A stretch of DNA of 64,000 nt from Rhodamnia argentea (lineage: Eukaryota > Streptophyta > Magnoliopsida > Myrtales > Myrtaceae): positions 3,968,001 to 4,032,000 of the forward strand of contig NC_063150.1 in the NCBI RefSeq assembly GCF_020921035.1, read 5' to 3'. Position 1 is the stretch's first letter. Each line of letters starts with the position of its first letter. The notes under the pieces were generated by a model, which was given only the letters and a program-made list of their open reading frames with translations, was not told the DNA's origin and did no database searches. Shown one piece after another: positions 47,821-58,400 of this stretch. The position numbers and the translations under genes are program-made.

Positions 47821-50415
47821 TCACCAGTAGCCTTTGCAGGAGCAAGACCCTTTCTTGAAATGATGGAAACGACTTGAATCTCTCAATATGATCTCGTGCT
47901 CAATTATCATAGATATGTATGTCATGGCACTGTGGCAATCTCCGCAGATGCGTAAATTCTTGGTTATCCGGATCGGCGCACCAGGAGCCATTGTTAGGAT
48001 GCCATAAGCTAGAGCAAGCTTCTCGCTGTGCTCAGAGAGCAAGTCACCTTTTTCCTCATCATCCACATCATGGAGCGCAAAGCTCGTCTGTGGAACATAA
48101 CCAAGAGCTTTGATTCGTAAGATCAAGTCCGCGAGAACTTCATAAATTTGTTGCGATTGTGGATGAGTCCTGTCTCCCACGTAGAATGTGGCAGTACCCT
48201 TCATTCCTTGTACCCAGCTACAACCAGGTCTCTTCCTGATTCCAGTAGATTTCATTAGAGACCTGACCCTAGCCACATCTTTCCAACGCCTCGCATTCGC
48301 GTATATGTTAGAAAGCAATGTATAGGACCCGTCATTCTCCGACTCCAGCTCCAACAATTTATTAGCAGCATATTCCCCAAATTCAACATTTCCATGTAAC
48401 CTAGAAGCGCTGAGCAGTGCAACCCATACAATGGGGGTAGGTTGCATAGGCATTCTTTTGACGACCTTCATGGCTTCACCCAATCGACCAGCACGTCCTA
48501 AAAGGTCAACCATGCAAGCATAATGTTCTACTCCAGGGACAACACCATAATCACTGTCCATGGTGTCAAAATATTCAATGCCCTGATCTACCAGACCAGC
48601 ATGGCTACAAGCATATAGGACAACTACGAAAGTGACTGCATCAGGCACCAAGCCCGCTTTCCTCATCTCATTGAAAACCCAGAGAGCTTCGTCACCACGT
48701 CCATGCATTCCGTAACCAGTCATCAGGGATGTCCAGGAAATGGTGTTCCTGTGCTGCATGTGGTCAAACACGACTCTACCCGCATCAATATCTCCAGATT
48801 TGGAGTACATATCTACTAGGCAATTCTCCACGTGCACCATCACAGACTCGTATTGATTTCGCAATATGTAAGCGTGTATTTGTGTACCGAACCTCAAGGC
48901 AGCCAAACGAGCACAGGCCATTAAGCCACATGATATGGTGAAAGCGTTTGGCTTTATGAAGTTTGTTTGATTGACCATCTCAGAGAACAACTTCAAAGCA
49001 TCATTTGCTTCCCCCTGCTGAGCGTATCCGCCAATCATCACAGTCCACGTTACCACATTCCTGTGTTCTGGTGCTATCAAGTCAAACATGGTGCGGGCAG
49101 CTCCAGCAGATCCGCACTTGGCATACATGTCAATCAAAGCATTAATAACCATCAAATCATCCCCCGGATCATTGTCTAGCTTATTCAGAACACACTTGAT
49201 GGCATAACAATGAGTCTCCTTCCCTTGAAGCAATGCTCCTGCAGATGCACAACCTGAGAGAAGAGAAACGAGAGTAACAATGTTGGGCTCTGATCCACTA
49301 AGGCACATCCTTCTGAAGACATCGAGAGCCTCATAACCATGCCCCCTCTGGGCATACCCTGCAATCACAGCACTCCATGTCACCACATTCAACTCAATCT
49401 CATCATCCTCCATCTTCTCAAAAAGACTCAAAGCGTCATCAAATCTACCAACCTGCGAGTATCCAGTGACCAGGGCATTCCAGGAGACAAGATCCTTAAC
49501 CTCCATTTGCTTAAAGACCTTCCTCGCTTCGTCCAACATCTGACACTTGGCATACATATCCAACACAGCATTACCCACATAAACATCCTCAGACAACCCT
49601 CTACGGAGCGCAAAAGCATGTACCTGCTTTCCTTGCACCGGCGCACCAAGCGAAGCACAAGCAGGGAGGATATTCACGAGGCTAACCGCATCGGGAACGT
49701 GGCCACTATCCCAGGTCATCCGATCAAACAATTTGAGCGTATTCCTACAATCCCCCGCCTGAAAATAAGCAGCCATAATCGAATTCCAAGAGACAACATC
49801 ACCAATCTCTCTCTCGGACAATTCATCGAACATCTTCCGCGCATCATCCAGCGCGCCGCACCGTCCGTACATTGCCACCACCGCATTGCACACAAACACA
49901 TTACCCTGGAACCCATTAGCACAGACGACCCCATGGACCGAAGCGCCTCGACGGAATGACGGGAGCTCGCCGCAGGCCTTGAGAACGAAGGGAAACGTGT
50001 AGTGATCGGGCCTCCAGCCCAGCCTCCGCATCCTCCGGAAATGACCAAGAACGTCGTCGAGAAAACCCAGGCGGACGCTCCGCCGGATGAGCATGTTCCA
50101 CCAGTAAACCGAATACGAGCAAGGCGCGACCTGCTCCAGCAGGGAGAGAGCGTGAGCCGGGGCATCGCAGGCGATGTACGAGCCGATGACGCGAGCCGCG
50201 AGGTGGGTTAGGCCCTGGACGAGGGTCTGCTGGTGAAGGAGCTTGGCTCGGTGCAGAGAAGCGCATTGCTGCAACGACGCGGTCGTGACGGCAGGAGTGG
50301 ACGACGGTGTTGAAGAGAACAAGGAGACCGCGAGGGCGTGCGGAAAGGGACGATGAAGAAGTCGCTTCTGGTCTTGGTGGTGTATCGAACGGTGCAGCAT
50401 CCGACTAGGCTGCAA
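47821..50415 (-). CDS. PPR protein, PLS class with E and DYW domains, 864 aa (At5g16860-like)
   Basis: One uninterrupted 864-codon exon, as usual for PPR genes. An N-terminal Ser/Arg/His-rich, acid-poor segment (1-~55) looks like an organelle targeting peptide. A long run of PPR motifs follows (~80-700), recognisable from repeated VSWNS/VTWTVMIGGYAQ, NALIDMYAKCG and PDAVTFV units. After the E region (GCSWVQGMKGTATFYVGDRT) comes the DYW deaminase-like domain with HSEKLALAYG (the HxE site), ICGDC and SRFHHFKKGSCSCKGYW at the end. These proteins bind single RNA sites in mitochondria or chloroplasts and specify C-to-U editing. The overall order and C-terminus match what I recall of Arabidopsis At5g16860. 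The final triplet is GYW rather than DYW. Confidence 0.95.
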   Translation of the reverse strand: MQPSRMLHRSIHHQDQKRLLHRPFPHALAVSLFSSTPSSTPAVTTASLQQCASLHRAKLLHQQTLVQGLTHLAARVIGSYIACDAPAHALSLLEQVAPCSYSVYWWNMLIRRSVRLGFLDDVLGHFRRMRRLGWRPDHYTFPFVLKACGELPSFRRGASVHGVVCANGFQGNVFVCNAVVAMYGRCGALDDARKMFDELSEREIGDVVSWNSIMAAYFQAGDCRNTLKLFDRMTWDSGHVPDAVSLVNILPACASLGAPVQGKQVHAFALRRGLSEDVYVGNAVLDMYAKCQMLDEARKVFKQMEVKDLVSWNALVTGYSQVGRFDDALSLFEKMEDDEIELNVVTWSAVIAGYAQRGHGYEALDVFRRMCLSGSEPNIVTLVSLLSGCASAGALLQGKETHCYAIKCVLNKLDNDPGDDLMVINALIDMYAKCGSAGAARTMFDLIAPEHRNVVTWTVMIGGYAQQGEANDALKLFSEMVNQTNFIKPNAFTISCGLMACARLAALRFGTQIHAYILRNQYESVMVHVENCLVDMYSKSGDIDAGRVVFDHMQHRNTISWTSLMTGYGMHGRGDEALWVFNEMRKAGLVPDAVTFVVVLYACSHAGLVDQGIEYFDTMDSDYGVVPGVEHYACMVDLLGRAGRLGEAMKVVKRMPMQPTPIVWVALLSASRLHGNVEFGEYAANKLLELESENDGSYTLLSNIYANARRWKDVARVRSLMKSTGIRKRPGCSWVQGMKGTATFYVGDRTHPQSQQIYEVLADLILRIKALGYVPQTSFALHDVDDEEKGDLLSEHSEKLALAYGILTMAPGAPIRITKNLRICGDCHSAMTYISMIIEHEIILRDSSRFHHFKKGSCSCKGYW

Positions 50416-52290
50416 AGGGTTGACGGGTGTCGCTGATCATGATTCATTCCAGCGTTCTGCTCGGGATGATGAAGTTAACAAGATGGAAAAAAGCACATTC
50501 AAATGCCCGCAAAGACAGGTTGAGGCGTGGAAGCAAGAACCTCCCAATGTTAATTAAAAAAATTGGAGAGAGTCCCCGGGGCCCGGGCTACTATTAATTA
50601 AAAAAAAAATTGACCCAAAAAAAAAAACTGTTAATAAAATTTAGGTACGTGTTGACTAAAAATCCTAAAACTGCATCGAGTTTTAAAACTTTCAGAAAGT
50701 ATAATCAAGTCCTAAAACTTATCAAATTGGTGCAATCGAGTTCTTCTATAAACTCAATCTAATTCGGCTAACGAAAAATATTGACGTGGTAGTTATTATT
50801 ATTTTCTCTCTCCTACGTGGCGCGTTCGTTACTGAAATTAGAAAGATAAGTTCAAAATTATAGCTCTTTTGCAATTAAAACTTCATTTATTTCACAAAAA
50901 TAAATAATTTCCAAATTTTTTAAAATGACCGCCTATAAATAATTAGTCACTAAAAAGTATTTGCATTACTAGTAACTATTTATATCTAAACGTCCATGAA
51001 AACGTTTTCAAATCATTCATTTAACGCAAAATAAATGGAGCCTTAATTACGACTTTGTAATGCTTATATATCCGAAGAGTGACGATCATCCTTGAAGAAG
51101 TAATTATTTAGTTACATTAAAACCCCAAAAAAAAAAACAAATTTTATTTCTTATTATCGACAAGTAATGAGCTCCATGGTAAAGATTTGAATTTATTCGA
51201 AACACAAGTCACCAGTTAACAAAAATGAATTGCTCGACCGACAGTGAAGGAAATTTAAAACAGAGCGTGAAAGTTATTCTCAAGCACTCGAGAGGTCGAT
51301 CAACGAAGCCATCAACAACGAGCAATCTTGAATTTAGGCCAAGCCGTGAGATAATGCATTATAATGAACAGAGACCTGCCAACCCGGCCATATGAATCGA
51401 GAACAGAGACACGAGATCAATGCGAGCGCATAGTTTGCCGAATGCTTATTGTCAGCATTTTCAGAATTTTACAACTTATTATGCGCAATCATCAATAGAT
51501 AATAGGAGGCATTGTACACCCATCTACTTAAGTAGTTACCGATTTATCGTATGTGCGTGGAGCTCTTCTCTCCTTTTCACATCCTTAGAAGCCTAATCTC
51601 TCGAACAACATCCTTTCCACAAAAACACATTAGAGTTCTTATCCATTCCAACCCAAAAAGAGAAAAATGAAATCATTCCTTAATCGTGTCTTAGCGTTCT
51701 CGCCTCAATTAATTTACAATCTAGTTTCCTCAAATAACCAATTAGATGAAAATTTTTTTTTGGTCAAAACAAAAGTTTTCATTAGATAAAAAGATCGGCA
51801 GAACGTCTAGTGATGACATCAAAGTAAAATAAATTTCGAAGAGATTGGAGAGGCTTAGTCAGCCAATTAGGAGAGAGAAAATTTAAACGATGTGTTTTTA
51901 CAATCTAATCAATGTATGAATTAATTTCACGTGGATTAAAGGGTATAGATGGACAAATTCGAATGGGACCCTTTGATCGGCGAGATTAGTGTCGGCTTTA
52001 GATTTCTTAGCGGAATTTGACGACGACCATCGGGTAATGGATTCCATTCAATGGACTGACTGACTGTTCCTGCCACGTTTTTTTCTTTTTTCAGGTGGTT
52101 CTCGGTTTTAGGCTGTTGTCGGAATTTTCCATAAAAAAAAAAAAAAACTTATCCAAATCTGTAAAGTATCAAAATAAAAGAAAAGGAAAGAAAAAAAATG
52201 CGCCCTTTGCCTTTTCGGACAACCTACCGATTTAAAGTCATCTTCTCCAGCAGGAGAGACCGAGGTCAGGTGAGACCCATCCCCTCTATC
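50416..52290. other. Spacer between PPR and DAK genes
   Basis: No gene seen. 50655-50800 belongs to the dispersed 'caagtcctaaaacttatcaaattggtg' family. At 50551-50620 attaattaaaaaaa..attg flanks gagtccccggggcccggg, and at about 51743-51792 attagat.aaaa flanks ttttttttggtcaaaac; both look like tiny insertions bounded by direct repeats. Confidence 0.45.
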
Positions 52291-52299
52291 TCTCTCAGT

Positions 52300-52368
52300 C
52301 TCTCTATGTATAAAAAGGGAGACGCACTACCTAATTCCAACCACTCTTTAAATTCCTTCCTCCTCCAG

Positions 52369-52400
<32 letters not shown>

Positions 52401-52492
52401 GCGCGCACTGTGTGTCAGCTGCTCGAGTTCGCGTTGCGTCAGGTGTTGTGTCAGTTCCTACTGTTAGGGTTTAACCATCGCCACTCTCTCTG
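52300..52492 (+). promoter_or_regulatory. TATA box and CT-rich leader of the dihydroxyacetone kinase gene
   Basis: gtataaaaaggg at about 52307 is a good plant TATA box, placing the start of transcription near 52340. The leader contains a (ct)n tract (about 52375-52400), typical of Y-patch/CT-rich plant leaders, and ends at the ATG at 52493. Confidence 0.55.
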
Positions 52493-55400
52493 ATGGCTTG
52501 CCAGGGGAAGAAGCTCATCAATGATCCGAACGGTGAGCGCTCGTCGGCTCCTTCGTGCAAACGCTCTGCGTGCAAACGCGATCGCGCATTGCGTGCTCTG
52601 TTTCGTGTCATTTCCGTTGCGCGATTTTTGAGTTCCTCTTCGCCTCTCTCGCCGTTGCAGACGTGGTGACCGAGTTCATCGAAGGTCTGGTCGAAACTTA
52701 TCCTGGATTGCAGTATCTGGACGGTTTTCCTCAGGTGCCACGTCGTTAGCCTGTTTTCCTTTTGTTTCCGCCAATTTTTTTTTTTTGTCCTGCTCCTTTG
52801 GTTTTGAATTGCACCTAGAGTTGCGATTTTGTTCCGATGCTTTTGGTCTCATCGGTTTCAGGTGAAGGTTGTGCTGCGAGCTGATGTTTCGAGCGAAACG
52901 CATGATAAAGTTGCTGTTATCTCTGGTCTGTTTCCCGTGACTCTTCCTGCATCGTCGATTTTTCTCTCTCTGTGCGTGTAGTTGCGGACTGCGTTGTTTT
53001 TGAAACGTTGGGTTCTTGTGGTTTTAGAATTGCCAGTTATGACTGTGAGCAGGGTGTTTTGTATGATTTGGACTTTTTGATAAGGTTATTGTTTTAATTT
53101 GTTAAGATAGAGAACCGTTGCCTTTAGTTTAGTTATAAATTGATGTGGTCTGGACATGCAGGTGCGTTGTAATCTCTCTTGTAATAGTACAGCATGTTAT
53201 TTGCTAAACTGCCGGTACCAATCCTTCAAGCCTTGCACCGCCTTAGAGCGAAGAGTTTGGCTAGTTTTCATTGTTGGGGTCCAGCTGATCAAGTCTGACT
53301 TTTCTAGCAGGAAACATTTTTCGTATTCTCTTACAATTGAACCACTTTTTTGACTGGTCTTATCCAGCTGTTATTATGTGATACGTTGTAACTTATAGGG
53401 GGTGGAAGCGGCCATGAACCTGCACAAGCTGGTTATGTTGGGGAAGGGATGCTTACAGCAGCAATATGCGGAGATGTTTTTGCATCTCCTCCTGTTGATT
53501 CAATTCTAGCTGTACGTTTTCCTCCTCCTTTTCTTGCTTCTTTCGTTGTTCCTGATTGTGCAATTCTACCGTGGAGAAATTGTATACAGAGGAATTTTCA
53601 CAGGGAGCTTCCTTTCATTAGGCAGTACTCCCAAGCAGTAAGTGAGGGGCATGGAAGAAGTGTGTGGGTTATAATATTTTGAGTATTCTGTGGTTTATCT
53701 CTGCTCTTCTCTTTATCTGTGAGGACCTAAAACCCAACGGTCCGCTTTAGAAAAAGCTGGTCTTCTTATGCCAAGGAAACTAGCCAACATTAATATGAGA
53801 GAAGCCTGTTCCTGATTCTAGAAAAGATGGGAATTCCTCAACCCATATACTATTTCGAACAGCGACCAAAAATTCGGGGTCTTCTACATTCACTACAGGG
53901 GGAGCTCCTCGGTGACCGATGTAATATGTGGGTAATGTTCAGCCTTATCAGCGAGCGAGGAACCTAATCTTCCATTACTTTATTGTCAACATCGTAGAGG
54001 TGGTGTATATTGATGATGTACTTGTGAAGTCTTTCCCTGTAGAGGGTCATTTGGCTGATCTCAAGACAGTGTTTGAGCGCGAGAACACATGCAATTTGTA
54101 CATACACATTTTCGACGAGTTAGCAAATATTCCACTTTATCTCTTATTACAGATATTTCCGCCTCAGTGGTTTTATACAGTTCACCATAATTCAATTACA
54201 GGGCATCCGAGCCGTAACTGGTCCCGTGGGATGCCTTCTTATTGTCACGGTAATTTACTTTGCCAGTACTAAAATGAGAGTGACTACATAGTTCTTTCAA
54301 CAGATAAGAATCACACTTGTATATCTCATGGGACTGGACAGAATTACACCGGTGATCGCTTAAACTTTGGTTTGGCTGCTGAGCAAGCTAAAGCTGAAGG
54401 TTATAAAGTGGAGGTGTGATTTTAGTTGCTCTAACTATTACTTCGAAATTTGATAGCTCGGAGAGTGCTGAACCTTTTAGACCGATCTTGTTATCTTTGT
54501 AGACTGTGATTGTTGGAGATGATTGTGCTTTACCTCCTCGGCGAGGCATAATAGGACGGAGAGGTTTGGCTGGGACGATCCTTGTGAATAAGGTAGTGTC
54601 TGGCTTGTGGCCCTCTTTTTCTCTTTCTTTACTCGCCCGTTTGCACACCATTAGGTGAAGAAGTGCTGGTTGTCGCATAAAAGAGCGAGCAGAGAGTGTT
54701 TTTCTTGTTCATTCCCTCTAGTCTAGAGTACAGGAGAGTTCTCTGTTTATTCCTTTCCTGATTGCGTTTTTGCGAGTAAAGTAATTTGAACATTAGTAGG
54801 TCAAATATTTTCTTTAATGTCCCCCCAATTTTCTGTCAGGGTCTTTTGCCTTCTTATAAGCTGTTGATATGTTGTAAGATAATGTTCTCCCTTCTTTGTG
54901 CGAGTCCACCAACTCAGTAAAATTCTCTAGGAACTAATAAAAATTTCTGAGGTCACTTATTACTAGTTGGACGAACAAATTGAGGATAATTAATTTGTAA
55001 GATATGTTGTCTACATAGGTTGCCGGAGCAGCCGCAGCCGCTGGTCGGTCTCTTCCTGATGTTGCTGCAGAAGCTAAACGTGCATCTGAAGTGATTGGAA
55101 CAATGGGCGTTGCATTATCGGTTTGCACACTTCCGTGTCCGGCTACATCTGATCGTTTGGGCCCAGAAAAGATGGAACTTGGTCCGGGGATTGTAAGTAT
55201 TATTATGCCAATTTTAATGCATATGGCTTTGCCAGTTTTTCCTACATTATATTAATGGTACAATCTTTCACCGCTTCTGATTCTTCAAATTTAACATAAA
55301 CTTCCAAATGATCGTGTTAATGATAAAAGAGTAATTATTTTATTTCTGAGAATAAGAGAAGTACTTATAGGCTTAAGATTGAGCCTAGTACAATTACACT

Positions 55401-58400
55401 TATACCCCAACATTACATTTATACCCCAACTTGCTAATACTCTAACACTCCCCCTCAAGTTGGAGTGTACATATCAAAAAAACCTAACTTATGACAAATA
55501 TATGAAACTCTTCCACATCGAAGAGGCTTTGTGAAAATGTACGCTAGTTGCTCTTCAGAACATGTATGCACCAATCGTATGTCTCCATTGTTCGCCTTTT
55601 CTCGAACAAAATGACAATCCACTTTTATATGCTTTGTTCGCTCATGAAACACTGGATTGCTAGCAATATGAATGGCCGATAGATTATCACAACAGAGAGT
55701 AGATGATCCAATCATAGGCAATCCAATCTTAGCTAAAAACATACGAACCCATTGGAGTTCACCTGTAACATTAGCCATAGCACGATACTCGGCCTCCGCA
55801 CTTGATCGGGAAATAACAGATCGCTTCTTACTTTTCCATGACACAAGATTACCACCAAGAAATACTCGGTATCCCGAAGTAGATCTGCGATCCATAGGGC
55901 AACCAGCCCAATCTGCATCGGAATATCCTCACCTCCAAGGACTCGGGATTAGAATAACCGGATATAGGAAGATGACCACGATTATGAAACACAAGTCCTT
56001 GACCTGGAGCTCCCTTTAAATATCGAACAATTTGTAGTGCGGCTTGCCAATGAGCAAGATCGAGGAGAGCTCATAAATTGACTTACCACACTAACAAACA
56101 AATGAAATATCCGGACGAGTAATGGTAAGATAGTTTAACTTGCCCACTAACCGGCGATACTTTCTCGGATCACGAAGAAGTTCTCCGTGTTCATTATCAA
56201 GTCTTACTCCAGGATCCATAGGTGTGTCACCGGATTTAGCATCATGTAAACCGACCTCCTTAAGAATATCAAGAGTATATTTTCGTTGGGAGAGAGCAAT
56301 ACTACCATTAGCATATGCAACTTCGATGCCAAGAAAATATCGAAGACACCCTAGATCTTTAGTGCTAAACTCCTCCTGTAGAAATTGCTTGAGTCGTTGT
56401 ATACCTTCAACATCACTTCCTGTGACAATGATATCATCAACATAAACAACAAGAATAACACATCCTTGTAAAGATGACATACTAAATCTCGAGTGATCCA
56501 CACTGCATCGATGCATGCTAAAAGAGACAACCGCATCATTGAAACGACCAAACCATGCACGAGGAGATTGCTTAAGACCATAGAGAGCTTTTCGTAACCC
56601 GCACACCTTCTCCCCCCGAGCAACAAACCCAGGTGGTTGCTCCATATATACTTTCTCGTGAAGATCACCATGAAGGAATGCATTTTTGACATCAAGGCGA
56701 TAAAGAGTCCACTGTGATCGAGCGACTAATGAAATAACGATACAAATAGAAGGAATTTTAGTTCTTGGAGAAAATGTCTCATCATAGTCAATACCATAAG
56801 TCCGAGTATAGCCCTTGGCCACAAGACGTGCTTTTAAGCGCTCAACCGAACCATCCGGATTGTGTTTGACAGCGAAGACCCAACAACAACCCACCAATTG
56901 TTTATTAGGCGGTAACGAAACCGGCTCCCAAGTGTTATTACGATATAATGCAGCCATCTCCTTTTCCATAGCACGAGTCGAACCGGGATGGGTCAAAGCT
57001 TCCCGCACACTATTTGGCACTGATACGGATGCAAGGGACAACACGAAGGCGGACATCCGAGGACTCAAGTTATGATAAGACACAAGTTAGAAAGAGGATA
57101 GACCGAGTACGATGAGCAATAGGCGAACTGGCGGGAGATTGTGGAGGAGGATCAGAAGCCTGGATTGGAGGTGGTGATGGTGGGGCGCTTGCTGGTGGAG
57201 AGTTACAACCCCAAATAGAGCGAGGACCGCGTGTATAAACTTGAAGAGGAGTCGGTGATGATGAGCTTGGATCCAATGGAGCAGCATCGGGAGTAATGGA
57301 CGGTGGCTCCGGTTGAGAAGTAGGTGCATATGGTGGCGGAAGATCCATGGTTAATGGTGCTTGAGGATGAGCATCGCCAAAAAATGGTTGATCCTCAAAG
57401 AAAGTCACATCAACAGAAACATACTCCCGACGACGAGTAGGATTATAATAGACATATCCTTTTTGAGTACGGGAGTAGCCCACGAATATACATTTTTCTG
57501 CACGAGGAGATAATTTATCCAATTCGGGAGACAAAGAATGAACAAAACAGACTTGACCAAAGATACGAGGGCGAACAAACCATAAAGGACGATCGGGATG
57601 AAGAAGAGCATAAGGAATAGCTCCTTTCAACATGGAGGACGGAAGACGATTAATAAGATGACATGCTGTAAGTAGAGCATAACTCCAGAATGATTTAGGC
57701 ATATGAGTGTGAAGTAATAGACGGCGAGCAACATCCAACAAATGACGATTCTTACGTTCAGCAACTCCATTTTGTTGCGGAGTGTGAGCGCAAGAACTCT
57801 GATGTAAAATACCATGAGATTTCAAAAACGGAATGAAGGTAGAAGAGGAAAAATACTCACGAGCATTGTCATGACGCAAACACTTAATAGAACAATCATG
57901 CTGAGTACGGATTTCATTATAGAACGGCGCGAAAGAATGAAAAACCAAGTTGTACGAGTACAATTATCAATAAAAGTGACAAAATAGCGAAGACCAAATG
58001 AAGACTCTTGACTAGGGCCCCATACATCGGAGTGAACTAACTTGAATGGATGTGAAGCACGACCAAAAACACGAGGAGAGAGACTCACGATGGTGTTTGC
58101 CCAACCGACACGTTTCACAATTAAAGCGAAGACCCGAACTAGACACGAAATGAAAACGTCGGAGTACGTCTGGCGATGGATGACCAAGGCGACAATGTAA
58201 TCGGTAAGTATCATCCACGACTTTATTACGAATTGTTATAGCAGCAACAATAATCTCGGGGTCTAGGATGTACAATCCACCAACTTCACGCCCACCACCT
58301 ATTCGGCGTCCGGTCTTCCGATCTTGAAGAACACACGAAGACGAAGAAAAGATAATATTGCAATCAAGATCACGAGTAATAGAACTAAGCGATAATAGAT

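Noticed and set aside
49339..49959. 206-codon plus-strand frame opposite the PPR gene
   Set aside because: Shadow of the PPR coding strand; repetitive PPR codon pattern keeps it open.
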